A DNA stretch of 64,000 nucleotides from Bordetella genomosp. 2 (lineage in GTDB: Bacteria > Pseudomonadota > Gammaproteobacteria > Burkholderiales > Burkholderiaceae_B): NCBI RefSeq assembly GCF_002261345.1, contig NZ_NEVT01000009.1, positions 372,001-436,000 on the forward strand, in the 5' to 3' direction. Both the position numbers and the translations under genes were made by a program. Of this stretch, positions 8,419 to 16,345 are shown one piece after another (position 1 is the first letter of the stretch; every line of letters starts with the position of its first letter). The notes beneath the pieces are model-generated. The model was not told where the DNA came from and ran no database searches. It was given only the letters and a program-made list of their open reading frames with translations.

Positions 8419-9435
8419 ATGAAAGCCTACTACCACCCCGACCAGGCGCTGCATCACCCGCAAACCTATTTCTCGCGCGGCAAGATGCGCGCGCCCCAGG
8501 AAGTGCCCGCGCGCGCCGCCGCCCTGGCCGGCGCGGTACAACAGCTGGGCCTGCAGCTGCGCCAGCCGCCCGACGCGGGCATGGCGCCGCTGACGGCGGT
8601 GCACGCGCTGGACTATCTGCAGTTCCTCAAGAGCGCGCACCAGGAATGGCGGCGGCTGCCGGAAGACTGGGGCGACGAGGTGGTTTCGAATATCTACGTG
8701 CGCGAGCCCAACGCCCTGCGCGGCGTGCTGGCCAAGGCAGCGCGCTACCTGGCCGACGGCAGCTGCCCGATCGGCGCATCCACCTGGCGCTCGGCCTATT
8801 GGTCGGCGCAGTCCGCGGTGGCCGGCGCCGATGCCCTGCTGGCCGGCGACCGTCACGCCTACGCGCTGTGCCGCCCGCCCGGCCACCATGCCCGCCGCGA
8901 CGCGGCGGGCGGCTTCTGCTACCTGAATAACTGCGCCATCGCCGCCCAGCGCCTGCGCGGCCAGCATGCGCGCGTGGCGGTGCTGGATACCGACATGCAC
9001 CATGGCCAGGGCATCCAGGAAATCTTCTACCAGCGCGACGACGTCTATTACGTGTCGATCCACGGCGATCCGGAGAATTTCTACCCCGTGGTGACCGGCT
9101 ACCCGAACGAGCAGGGCGCCGGCGCCGGGTTCGGCTACAACCTCAACCTGCCGATGCCGCACGGCTCGCCCGAGCCGGTCTTTTTCGAGCAGCTCGCCGT
9201 CGCCGTCGACGCCATCGAGGTGTTCCAGCCGGATGTCCTGGTGCTGGCGCTGGGCTTCGATATCTTCGAGCGCGACCCGCAGGCCAAGGTGGCCGTCAGC
9301 AGCGCCGGCTTCGAGCGCCTCGGCCGGGTCGTGGCCGGCCTGGGCGTGCCGGTGCTGGCGGTGCAGGAAGGCGGGTACTACATCGAAGGGCTGCCCGAGA
9401 ACGCCGAGGCGTTCTTCGCGGGGCTGCGCGCGTAG
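8419..9435 (+). CDS. Histone deacetylase-like (acetylpolyamine) amidohydrolase
   Basis: A 338-residue zinc amidohydrolase of the class II HDAC/acetylpolyamine amidohydrolase family. The catalytic centre is visible: RPPGHHARRDAAGGFCYLNN with the paired histidines, then VAVLDTDMHHGQGIQEIF with the zinc-binding Asp and His, and LALGFDIFERDP with the second Asp. Members deacetylate acetylated polyamines or other N-acyl amines. It begins 36 bp after the dehydratase gene and belongs to the same run of genes, which suggests an acylated amine or amino acid is processed by this operon. Exact substrate unknown. Confidence 0.87.
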   Translation: MKAYYHPDQALHHPQTYFSRGKMRAPQEVPARAAALAGAVQQLGLQLRQPPDAGMAPLTAVHALDYLQFLKSAHQEWRRLPEDWGDEVVSNIYVREPNALRGVLAKAARYLADGSCPIGASTWRSAYWSAQSAVAGADALLAGDRHAYALCRPPGHHARRDAAGGFCYLNNCAIAAQRLRGQHARVAVLDTDMHHGQGIQEIFYQRDDVYYVSIHGDPENFYPVVTGYPNEQGAGAGFGYNLNLPMPHGSPEPVFFEQLAVAVDAIEVFQPDVLVLALGFDIFERDPQAKVAVSSAGFERLGRVVAGLGVPVLAVQEGGYYIEGLPENAEAFFAGLRA

Positions 9436-9529
9436 CGGCGAAAGTATCGCGCGGCCCGTTATCATGTGGGAGCTTCGCGCGCCGCGCGAAGCCTCTCCCC
9501 TATACGGCCCGCGCTTCCCGGACAGCATC

Positions 9530-9829
9530 ATGGTCGACCCCGCCAACCTGTTCGCCATCGTCATGATGGCCACCGTCACTTACCTGGCCCGCATCGGCGG
9601 GTACATCCTGCTGCGCAATCGCAGCCTCGGCCCGCGCGCCATGGCGGTGCTGGAAGCCGCGCCGGGCTGCGTGCTGATCTCGGTGATCGCGCCGGTGTTC
9701 GTCTCCGACCGGCCGGCGGACCTGCTGGCGCTGGCGCTCACGGTCGTCGCCGCCACGCGGCTGCCGCTGCTGGCCACCGTGATCGTCGGCGTGGGCAGCG
9801 CCGCGCTGCTGCGGCATTGGTTCGCATGA
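9530..9829 (+). CDS. azlD: AzlD-type branched-chain amino acid exporter subunit
   Basis: A 99-residue small membrane protein with three to four hydrophobic segments. It matches the AzlD pattern: an early TYLARIGGY segment, an EAAPGCVLISVIAPV helix, and a final VVAATRLPLLATVIVGVGSAALLRH helix. Together with AzlC it forms an exporter for branched-chain amino acids or their analogues. The ATG at 9530 gives the family length; the upstream open frame overlaps the amidohydrolase gene and is excluded. azlC follows after 37 bp. Confidence 0.82.
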   Translation: MVDPANLFAIVMMATVTYLARIGGYILLRNRSLGPRAMAVLEAAPGCVLISVIAPVFVSDRPADLLALALTVVAATRLPLLATVIVGVGSAALLRHWFA

Positions 9830-9866
9830 TGCCGGCCGCGCGCATGCTCCCGCCCGGCGCCGCACG

Positions 9867-10646
9867 ATGACGGCGCCCCGCTCTCCCGCCGCGCCGGGCC
9901 ACGCCGGCGCCTGGGTCCGCTGCTGCGCCGGCGCGACGGCCAGCCTGCCGATGCTGTTCGGCGTGATTCCCTTCGGCCTGGTGCTGGGCGCGCAAGCCGC
10001 GCAGGCCGGGCTGACGCCCTTCGAAGTGCCGCTCATGACCGGCCTGAATTTCGCCGGCGGCTCGGAATTCGCCGCGCTCGGGCTGTGGGCCGCGCCGCCG
10101 CCCGTGCTGCTGATCATGGCGGTGACGTTCCTGGTCAACAGCCGCATGCTGGTCATGGGCGCGGCCATGACGCCCTTCCTGCACCACCTGCCCAAGCGCA
10201 AGGTGCTGCCGTCGCTGTTCCTGATGACCGACGCCAGCTGGGCGCTATCGATGGCCGATACGCGGCGGCGCGCGGAACTGGGCATCGTGCCCGCCTTCAG
10301 CCTGGCCTACTACCTCGGCTCGTCGCTGGTGTTCTATGTGGCGTGGATCGCCTGCACCACCCTGGGCGCGCTGCTGGGACCGCTGCTGGGCCATCCGGAG
10401 GCCTACGGGCTGGACATGGCGTTCCCCGCCGTTTTCCTGGTCATGCTGCGCGGCATGTGGCGCGGCTGGCGGCGCGCCTGGCCGTGGCTGGTCAGCCTGG
10501 CGGTGGCCGGGCTGACATACCGGTTCGTGCCGGGCGCCTGGTACGTGGCGGCGGGCGCGCTGGCGGGGATTCTCGCGGCGCTGGCCGCGGCGCCCCGCCA
10601 CGCCGCGCCGGGCGGGGCGCGGCCGTCCCGCCCGCCCAAGCAGTAG
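9867..10646 (+). CDS. azlC: AzlC-type branched-chain amino acid exporter subunit
   Basis: A 259-residue protein with about six to seven membrane segments. The features of AzlC are present: SLPMLFGVIPFGLVLGAQA near the N-terminus, LNFAGGSEFAALGLW, then a TFLVNSRMLVMGAAM helix and LTDASWALS-like LMTDASWALSMADT. In other bacteria AzlCD exports leucine analogues, valine or related amino acids. It ends the operon begun by RidA and converges on the nucleotidase gene four bases away. Whether it exports a product of the upstream enzymes is inference. Confidence 0.85.
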   Translation: MTAPRSPAAPGHAGAWVRCCAGATASLPMLFGVIPFGLVLGAQAAQAGLTPFEVPLMTGLNFAGGSEFAALGLWAAPPPVLLIMAVTFLVNSRMLVMGAAMTPFLHHLPKRKVLPSLFLMTDASWALSMADTRRRAELGIVPAFSLAYYLGSSLVFYVAWIACTTLGALLGPLLGHPEAYGLDMAFPAVFLVMLRGMWRGWRRAWPWLVSLAVAGLTYRFVPGAWYVAAGALAGILAALAAAPRHAAPGGARPSRPPKQ

Positions 10647-10650
10647 CGCG

Positions 10651-12456
10651 CTAGTCCACCACCGACTTCAGGCTGTAGTCGGCCGGATCCAGCGCCGGCA
10701 GCAGATTGCCGGCCAAGTGCTTCTGGAAATACTCCACCAGCGGCACGGCATACGCCACATGGCTGTCCTCATGCACGCCGGGATCGGCCTCGATGGCCTT
10801 GGCGAACGCCTCGTAGCCGTCTTTGCCCAGCGCGGTGAACGAATTGGTCACCACGCGGTAAGTCGCGTTCATGTCGATCGGCGTCCACGCGCCGGTGACA
10901 CGGTCCTTCACTTCGACGTTCTGGATGCAGCTGCCCTTCGGCTGGCTTTTGTAGACGTCGAAGCGCAGGTGCGACGCATACGGGAACGCCCCCGTCGAGC
11001 CCGACGTCAGCGCGTACTGGGCGGCATCTTCCAGCACCGCCACCACGCCGTCGCCGCGCATGTCGACGGTGGCCACCGTATTGGAGAACGGCAGCATGGT
11101 ATAGGCGTCGGCCACGGTAAACGGCCCCTGCAGGAACTGAGTGCGCACGCCGCCCGCGTTCTGGATGGCAATGTCGGCCTTGGGCATGTACTTCAGGAAG
11201 GCATCGGCCACATAGTAGGCGGCGTAGCTGCCCGTGGGCGTGCTGCCGGCCGCGAAGGCGGCGGGGATGCGGTCGAACGGCAGCGTCTCGGCCACCGAGC
11301 CCAGCGTCTGGGTGCGGAACTCTTCCAGTTCCTGGCTATACGGCGCCAGGATCGCCGCCACCGCCGGGTCCGGCTGCTGCAGCGCCAGCGTGCGCGACGA
11401 TTCGGCCAACGCGGCGATCTCGGCCTCGCGCGCCGCGCTCACCGCGACGAACTCGCCCTCGGCATCGGCCTGGAGGAACGGCTTGTCGATGGGCAGCACG
11501 ATGCTGCCCTGGGCCCGCACCACATCCCCCCGCGGATCGAACTCCACGTTCAGCACGCCCACGCCGTGCGCCATCTCCCAGGCCTGGGCAATATAGACCG
11601 GCTTGCCGTTGGGCGCGGTCGCCACGGTGGGATAGTCGCCGTCCACCTCCAGCCCCATGGCCGCCAGCTCGCCGGTGGAGTCCAGCAGCTCGTGCGTGTC
11701 GCCGCCGATGATGACGTCGATATCGTCGACCTGGCCCGCCAGCGCAATGTCGCCGTCGTAGCCCAGGTGGCTCAGCACGATGATCTTGTCGATGCCCTGC
11801 GCCTTCAGTTCGTCGATATTGCGGCGCACCGTCGCGATCTCTTCGGTGAACTCGACCGCGTCGGTCACCATCGACGAGTTCACCGTCTTCTCGACCTTCA
11901 GGATGCCGATGATGCCGACCTTGTGGCCGCTCATCTCGCGCACCACGTAAGGCTTGATCGGGGCGCCATGCAGCGGGCTCTGCGCCGTCGGCTTCACATT
12001 GGCCGCCAGGATCGGGAAGGTGGCCATGTCGATCAGCCCGCGCAGCACCGCCTCGCCCTCGTCGAATTCGTGATTGCCCAATTGGTAGGCGTCCAGGCCC
12101 AGCGCATTGAACAGCTTGAAATCCGGCTCGCCCTTGAACAGGCTGAAGTACAGCGTGCCGTTGAGCTCGCCGCTGTTGAGCACCAGGGTATCCGGCGTGC
12201 GCAGGCGGTTGATCACGCCCGCCAGGCGCGAGAACCCGCCCAGCTGCACGCGCGTGGCCACGCCGCCCAGCTGCAGGTCATAAGCACTGCCATCCAGGTG
12301 CGAATGGTGGTCATTGGTGTGCAGGATCTGCAGCTGGTAGTTGGCCGCCTGTGGCGGCGGGCTGTCGTGATCGTCATCATCGCTGCCGCTGCCGCACGCG
12401 GCCAGCAGCGTCAAACAAAGCAGACCGGCGCCCAGGCCGAATCGACGCAAAAACAT
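10651..12456 (-). CDS. Lipoprotein 5'-nucleotidase / metallophosphatase (UshA family)
   Basis: A 601-residue protein with a lipoprotein signal (lipobox LLAAC, Cys about residue 21), followed by an acidic linker. The metallophosphatase domain starts with LQILHTNDHHSH (Asp/His metal ligands). It continues with NSGELNGTLYFS, where relatives usually have G-D, LGNHEFDEG with the catalytic Asn-His, and VIIGGDTHELL. The C-terminal 5'-nucleotidase domain follows from about residue 370 and carries IQNAGGVRTQ and DAYTMLPFSNTV. It probably hydrolyses nucleotides or cyclic nucleotides in the periplasm. The ATG at 12456 is preceded by AAGGAAGG, which decides the start. The Asp-to-Glu change in the NSGELN motif is worth noting. 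Confidence 0.88.
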   Translation of the reverse strand: MFLRRFGLGAGLLCLTLLAACGSGSDDDDHDSPPPQAANYQLQILHTNDHHSHLDGSAYDLQLGGVATRVQLGGFSRLAGVINRLRTPDTLVLNSGELNGTLYFSLFKGEPDFKLFNALGLDAYQLGNHEFDEGEAVLRGLIDMATFPILAANVKPTAQSPLHGAPIKPYVVREMSGHKVGIIGILKVEKTVNSSMVTDAVEFTEEIATVRRNIDELKAQGIDKIIVLSHLGYDGDIALAGQVDDIDVIIGGDTHELLDSTGELAAMGLEVDGDYPTVATAPNGKPVYIAQAWEMAHGVGVLNVEFDPRGDVVRAQGSIVLPIDKPFLQADAEGEFVAVSAAREAEIAALAESSRTLALQQPDPAVAAILAPYSQELEEFRTQTLGSVAETLPFDRIPAAFAAGSTPTGSYAAYYVADAFLKYMPKADIAIQNAGGVRTQFLQGPFTVADAYTMLPFSNTVATVDMRGDGVVAVLEDAAQYALTSGSTGAFPYASHLRFDVYKSQPKGSCIQNVEVKDRVTGAWTPIDMNATYRVVTNSFTALGKDGYEAFAKAIEADPGVHEDSHVAYAVPLVEYFQKHLAGNLLPALDPADYSLKSVVD

Positions 12457-12575
12457 GAAGAACCTTCCTTGGTTTCTGATACCCGCGAGGGCGATGAAGA
12501 GGAAAGACTCTAGTGGGCGGTCTTTACGTGCGTGTGAAAATCCCCGCCATCCCAACTCGACCTGCATTCGACGCC

Positions 12576-13274
12576 ATGACCGGATCCACGTTGCTTCAAC
12601 ACTTCATCACGCCTGTGCTCACCGCGGTCCTCACGCTCGCGGGCACCCACTGGCAACTGGCGAGCCAGAATCAGCGCGCCGACCGGGAACGCTTCATCGA
12701 CGCGGCGCAAGCCACCGCACAAGACACCAGCCGATTGCTGCTCGACGGCTACGCTGCGCTCCATACGCTGGTGAACGAATCGGACAACAAAGGCTGGGAG
12801 GAATTCTCCCGGACATCGTGGACCCGCTATCGCGACTTCCATCGCCAATGGCGCCAGCAATTGATCGTCCAGCACTTCAAGCTGGCCCGCCACTTCGGCA
12901 AGGACGTCGCGGACCAGCTCGTCCATGTCGACGAAATCGACCTGCATCCAAGCGGCGCGTCGCGCGCTGATCGCCCTTGCGTGCCCGCGGGCGGCGCGGA
13001 CGCGTTCGACGTGGCCAAGCTGGCCTCGCAGATCGACTGCATGACCCGCCTGATCACGGTAAGCCAGGATGCCATCGACAGCGCGCTCGCGGCCGATGCC
13101 GGCGTCCCCTGGACGGAGCTCGCCCGGGACCGGCGCGAGACGATCGACCTCACCTGGCAACTGCTCGCGCAATACGACAAGGCATCGGTCGGCTACCTGC
13201 GGACCCTGAACGACAGGCTGACGCAGCTGGGCGAACCGGAAGTCACGGTCATTCGCCGCGCCGACGATCGTTGA
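12576..13274 (+). CDS. Hypothetical membrane-anchored protein
   Basis: A 232-residue protein not recognised. Residues 5-28 (LLQHFITPVLTAVLTLAG and following) form one hydrophobic segment, probably a single membrane anchor. The rest is soluble, largely helical and rich in Arg, Asp and Gln, with a likely coiled-coil after the anchor. Cysteines are few. The ATG at 12576 places the hydrophobic segment at the N-terminus; an upstream ATG at 12513 is possible. Codon use has G/C third positions like its neighbours, supporting a real gene. It is divergent from the nucleotidase and has no obvious operon partner. Confidence 0.6.
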   Translation: MTGSTLLQHFITPVLTAVLTLAGTHWQLASQNQRADRERFIDAAQATAQDTSRLLLDGYAALHTLVNESDNKGWEEFSRTSWTRYRDFHRQWRQQLIVQHFKLARHFGKDVADQLVHVDEIDLHPSGASRADRPCVPAGGADAFDVAKLASQIDCMTRLITVSQDAIDSALAADAGVPWTELARDRRETIDLTWQLLAQYDKASVGYLRTLNDRLTQLGEPEVTVIRRADDR

Positions 13275-13294
13275 GCGCGATGGCGCGGCGGGCC

Positions 13295-13354
13295 CCAGAT
13301 ATACGTTTTCTTATATGAATAATATGAACATTTCATTTTTTGGCGCATATCTGG
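13295..13354. promoter_or_regulatory. AT-rich promoter region with CCAGATAT/ATATCTGG arms
   Basis: An AT-rich island, conspicuous in this GC-rich segment, lies about 100 bp before the Bug receptor gene. It is bounded by an 8-bp inverted repeat, CCAGATAT (13295-13302) and ATATCTGG (13347-13354), and contains TTATATGAAT and AATATGAAC. It is the likely promoter and possible regulator site for the receptor gene. Confidence 0.45.
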
Positions 13355-13455
13355 CGGCACATAATGGCGCGAGTCCATGACGCCACGATTTGCGGCATGC
13401 AAGGCCGTGGCTGAAGGCGCCCACTGACAACAACAACGGCACCAGGAGACAACCC

Positions 13456-14442
13456 ATGCCATCCCGCCAACGCCGCATCCTGCTGGCCGCCACGCTGGCC
13501 GCCAGTTGCCTGGCCAGCGCCGCCTGGGCCCAGGCGTCCGCCTACCCCGCCAGGACCGTCACCCTGTACACCGCCTTCTCGGTCGGCAGCGGCCCCGACG
13601 TGGTGCTGCGCATCCTGGCCCAGGAACTCGGCAAAATGTGGAAGCAGCCCGTGGTCGTCGAGAACCGGCCCGGCGGCGGCGGCTTCATTGCCATGGAGGC
13701 CGCCGGCAAGCAGCCGGCCGACGGCTACGCCTTGTTGCAACTCGACAGCGAGCACGTCTCGGCCCTGCCGCACCTGTACAAGTCGCGCAACTATGTCACC
13801 CTGGAAAAGTTCGACCTGGTGGCGCCGCTCTTCTACACCCCGTTCATGGTCGCCGTCGGCGAGAAATCACCCTGGAAGAACATGACCGACCTGGTCGCCG
13901 CGGCCAAGACCAAGCCCGACAGTCTCACCTATGGGTCATGGTTCGTGGGCAGCCCCGGCCACCTGGGGGGCGAATGGCTGGCATCCCTGACCGGCACCAA
14001 GATGATCCATGTGCCCTACAAGGAAGTAAGCCAGTTGTACACGGCCGTCGCCAACGGCGAGGTGGACTGGGCCTTCGGCACCATTCCGTCCACCCGGCCC
14101 GTGTACGACAGCGGCAAGCTGCGCTACCTGGCCATCGCCGCGCCCCAGCGGCATCCCCAGTACCCGGACGTGCCCACCGTGGCCGAAGCCGGCGGCCCCG
14201 CCGAACTGGACGTCAATTCCATCGTGTCGCTGCTGGCCCCGAAGGGCATCCCCGCGGACGTGCGCGACAAGATCTACGCCGACGTGACCAAGGTGCTGGC
14301 CGACCCGGATATCCGCAAGCGCTTCGACACCTTTGCCTTCGAACCGCTGGGCTGGCCGCTGGCCGAACTGCGCCAGCGCCTGGATGCCAAGTCGGCCACC
14401 TATGAAAAACTGATCGAGAACGCCGGCATCAGCCTGGATTGA
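13456..14442 (+). CDS. Bug family tripartite tricarboxylate-type substrate-binding receptor
   Basis: A 328-residue periplasmic receptor with a cleavable signal peptide (RRILLAATLAASCLASAAWA, cleavage after AWA about residue 25). The Bug/TctC features follow: YPARTVTLYTAFSVGSGPD near the mature N-terminus, VVVENRPGGGG with the family's N-R-P/G-G-G ligand motif, and a late DVPTVAEAG segment. Bug proteins bind carboxylates or amides and are greatly expanded in Bordetella. The ATG at 13456 is preceded by AGGAGA. No TctA or TctB membrane genes are next to it, so it is an orphan receptor, as is common in this genus. Confidence 0.9.
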   Translation: MPSRQRRILLAATLAASCLASAAWAQASAYPARTVTLYTAFSVGSGPDVVLRILAQELGKMWKQPVVVENRPGGGGFIAMEAAGKQPADGYALLQLDSEHVSALPHLYKSRNYVTLEKFDLVAPLFYTPFMVAVGEKSPWKNMTDLVAAAKTKPDSLTYGSWFVGSPGHLGGEWLASLTGTKMIHVPYKEVSQLYTAVANGEVDWAFGTIPSTRPVYDSGKLRYLAIAAPQRHPQYPDVPTVAEAGGPAELDVNSIVSLLAPKGIPADVRDKIYADVTKVLADPDIRKRFDTFAFEPLGWPLAELRQRLDAKSATYEKLIENAGISLD

Positions 14443-14474
14443 CGACGGCCCCCGGCCGCGCAGCCGGGCCTGCC

Positions 14475-15161
14475 TCACGCATCGAACAGGCAACGCGAGG
14501 TCGCCATCATGCGCATGCGCGGCGTCGCGTTGATCGACGGCGTATGCAGCACGCGCATGTCCATGAGATACACATCGCCGGCCCGGCCCGCCATCTCCAG
14601 CACGTCGATATCCAGCTCCCGCAGGTTGCGCCGCAAATCCCCGGGCGCGCGCAGCCGTTCGCGCAATGCGGCGGCCTGCGGCGTGCGCGGCGCATGGCGG
14701 TGCGAGCCGGCCAATGCGAGCGTGGCCCCGCCCTGCCCGGCCACGTCGTCGATCAGGAAAAAGGCCTGGATTCCGGGCAGGCGATCGCGCGAGCCGGCTT
14801 TGACGTCCACATGCCAATTCAGGCCTTGCAGCGTCCACGCCCCCTGGCGCGGCGGCGACAGCAGCAGTTGCGCGTCCTGCACGACCGCCGGCGGACGGCC
14901 CGCCAAGTGGGCGACCAGGTCAAGCAGTTCGCGGCTCATCAGGGTTTCATGCAGGCCCGGGTACTCCACCATGGAGGACAGCCTGCCGATCTGCTGAAAG
15001 ACCGGCAGCCCGCGCCATGCGTCCGGCCGGCCGCGTCCCGACATCCGCTTGACCTCGTCGAGCAATTTGTCCCGGATCGCCGTCATTCGCGTGCGCGGGT
15101 GCAGGCCTGCCAGGCGCAGATACCCGTGTTCGGCGAAGAAGCCGGCCGAGGCGTCCGTCAT
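14475..15161 (-). CDS. Phytanoyl-CoA dioxygenase (PhyH) family protein
   Basis: A 228-residue protein with the fold of Fe(II)/2-oxoglutarate dioxygenases. The iron-binding H-x-D is in LNWHVDVKAG (about residue 118), and a distal His is in MRVLHTPSINATPRMRMM, followed by the Arg expected to bind 2-oxoglutarate. The N-terminal FFAEHGYLRLAGL start is typical of PhyH members, which hydroxylate diverse small molecules. It converges on the Bug receptor gene and lies 18 bp downstream of the VOC gene on the same strand, so the two may be co-transcribed. Substrate unknown. Confidence 0.8.
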   Translation of the reverse strand: MTDASAGFFAEHGYLRLAGLHPRTRMTAIRDKLLDEVKRMSGRGRPDAWRGLPVFQQIGRLSSMVEYPGLHETLMSRELLDLVAHLAGRPPAVVQDAQLLLSPPRQGAWTLQGLNWHVDVKAGSRDRLPGIQAFFLIDDVAGQGGATLALAGSHRHAPRTPQAAALRERLRAPGDLRRNLRELDIDVLEMAGRAGDVYLMDMRVLHTPSINATPRMRMMATSRCLFDA

Positions 15162-15179
15162 CGATGCCAGCGGCCCGCG

Positions 15180-15659
15180 TCAGCCACGGCGAGCCGCCTC
15201 GATCGCCGCGATATCGATCTTCCCCATCTGCATCATTGCCTCGAATGCACGCCCGGCCGCCGCGCGGTCCGGGTCCGCGATGGCGTCCATCAGCGCCCGC
15301 GGGGTGATCTGCCAGGACACGCCCCACTTGTCCTGGCACCAGCCGCACACGTTCGCGTGGCCGCCATTGCCGACAATGGCGTCCCACAAGCGGTCGGTCT
15401 CGGCCTGGTCATCGGTGGCGACCTGGAACGAGAATGCCTCGTTGTGCTTGATGTCCGGGCCGCCATTCAGGCCCAGGCAGGGGATTCCCATCACGGTGAA
15501 CTCCACCGTCAGGACGTCGCCGCGCTTGCCCGCGGGATAGTCGCCGGGCGCGTGCAGGACCCTGCCGACCGCGCTGTCGGGGAATGTCCGGGCATAGAAC
15601 TGCGCGGCGTCCAGGGCGTCGCGGTCGTACCAGAGACAGATCGTGTTCTTGCTCATCAT
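15180..15659 (-). CDS. VOC superfamily protein (PhnB / 3-demethylubiquinone methyltransferase-like)
   Basis: A 159-residue protein of the glyoxalase-fold PhnB-like group. Marks are ICLWYDRDALDAAQFYARTFPDS at the N-terminus (with the W/F-Y pattern), VEFTVMGIPCLGLNGGP in the first half, and CGWCQDKWGVSWQITPRAL, the strongly conserved W-C-x-D-K-x-G-x-S-W-Q-x-P segment. Many members are annotated 3-demethylubiquinone-9 methyltransferase, but a methyltransferase function is doubtful. The ATG at 15659 is preceded by AAGGAG seven bases away, favouring it over 15656 and the upstream 15701. Confidence 0.85.
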   Translation of the reverse strand: MMSKNTICLWYDRDALDAAQFYARTFPDSAVGRVLHAPGDYPAGKRGDVLTVEFTVMGIPCLGLNGGPDIKHNEAFSFQVATDDQAETDRLWDAIVGNGGHANVCGWCQDKWGVSWQITPRALMDAIADPDRAAAGRAFEAMMQMGKIDIAAIEAARRG

Positions 15660-15870
15660 CGTCGTGCTCCTTGGGGCAAGTACGCGGGACCTGGTCGACA
15701 CGACAACGGCGCGCCGGGGTGCCGCAACTTCGGATACGGGGCCTGATACGAATATGTCGATCGTAAGCCTGATGTGTCTCGACGACTAGAGTTTGAATGG
15801 GTGCGGGGGTTGGCGCGATTGCCTGCGCATGGTGATTTAAGGAGGGAGGGAGTGGTTGAGTTCTTGAGAC

Positions 15871-16000
15871 GCCCACGCCTGCCGGCGAGCCCCGGACGGC
15901 CACGTCGCTCGGCTCGGGCGCGCCACCAGGCGCCCTCGGCCCCCTGCGGGGGCTACCCTCCCTCCAACTGGCCGCCCGGGTCTCGCCGGCAGGCGTGGGC
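15871..16000 (+). repeat. Core-and-arms repeat element, copy A
   Basis: A 77-bp core (15898-15974) is flanked by 25-bp inverted arms, 15871-15895 and 15976-16000, that pair at 24 of 25 positions. The core contains GGCGCGCCACCAGGCGCC and a GGCCCCCTGCGGGGGCT hairpin. Copy B at 16173-16306 has the same core, inverted, with only about three differences, but quite different arms. The whole unit can fold into a long stem-loop. Confidence 0.75.
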
Positions 16001-16060
16001 TCGCAATATTTCATGTCGGCGCCGCCCCCCGAGGGCACGTAGTTTCATGCGCAGGTATCG

Positions 16061-16102
16061 GCAGGTGTCAGACACCTGCATGCGATGAGTCTCTGACATC
16101 CC
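16061..16102. repeat. GGTGTC(A/T)GACACC palindrome, locus 2
   Basis: GGTGTCAGACACC at 16064-16076 sits inside the longer palindrome GCAGGTGTCAGACACCTGC (16061-16079). A degenerate complement, with TCTCTGACATC, follows at about 16090-16100. It lies between the two core-and-arms elements, downstream of the permease gene. Confidence 0.65.
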
Positions 16103-16172
16103 GCGATGCAGGCGCCGGTATAGTCGTCTGATTCACCAGTGGCACGGCGGACCAGGCATGCCGCCGCCGTGA

Positions 16173-16306
16173 GTCCAGGCCGGGGCTGGGGCGTGCGGGA
16201 CGGCCAGTTGGAGCGAGGGCAGCCCCCGCAGGGGGCCGAGGGCGCCTGGTGGCGCGCCCGAGCCGAGCGACGTGGCCGGCCCGCACGCCCCAGCCCCGGC
16301 CTGGAC
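16173..16306 (-). repeat. Core-and-arms repeat element, copy B (inverted)
   Basis: The core (about 16202-16278) is the reverse complement of the copy A core with about three mismatches over 77 bp. Its arms, 16173-16199 and 16280-16306, are perfectly complementary to each other over 27 bp but unrelated in sequence to copy A's arms. A conserved core with different but self-complementary arms points to a dispersed structural or mobile element. Confidence 0.75.
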
Positions 16307-16345
16307 GCCCTACTGCCATCCCTGCCCAGCCAAACACCCACCCCT

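Larger units (their letters stand above)
15660..16345. other. 686-bp intergenic stretch with no credible gene
   Basis: Open frames here (for example 15774-16088) overlap repeats and resemble no protein family. The stretch holds the promoter region of the VOC gene, two hairpin repeat elements in opposite orientation (15871-16000 and 16173-16306), a GGTGTCAGACACC palindrome at 16064-16076, and otherwise nothing recognisable. Confidence 0.7.

Noticed and set aside
5446-9579. A 1377-codon open frame on the minus strand
   Set aside because: It is antisense to four genes with clear motifs (RidA, MHS carrier, dehydratase, amidohydrolase). Its translation is His/Gly/Arg/Ala-rich, as expected of the complement of GC-rich codons.
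15774-16088. Possible small gene in the repeat region
   Set aside because: It runs through core-and-arms copy A and has no recognisable protein features; such frames recur wherever this repeat occurs.
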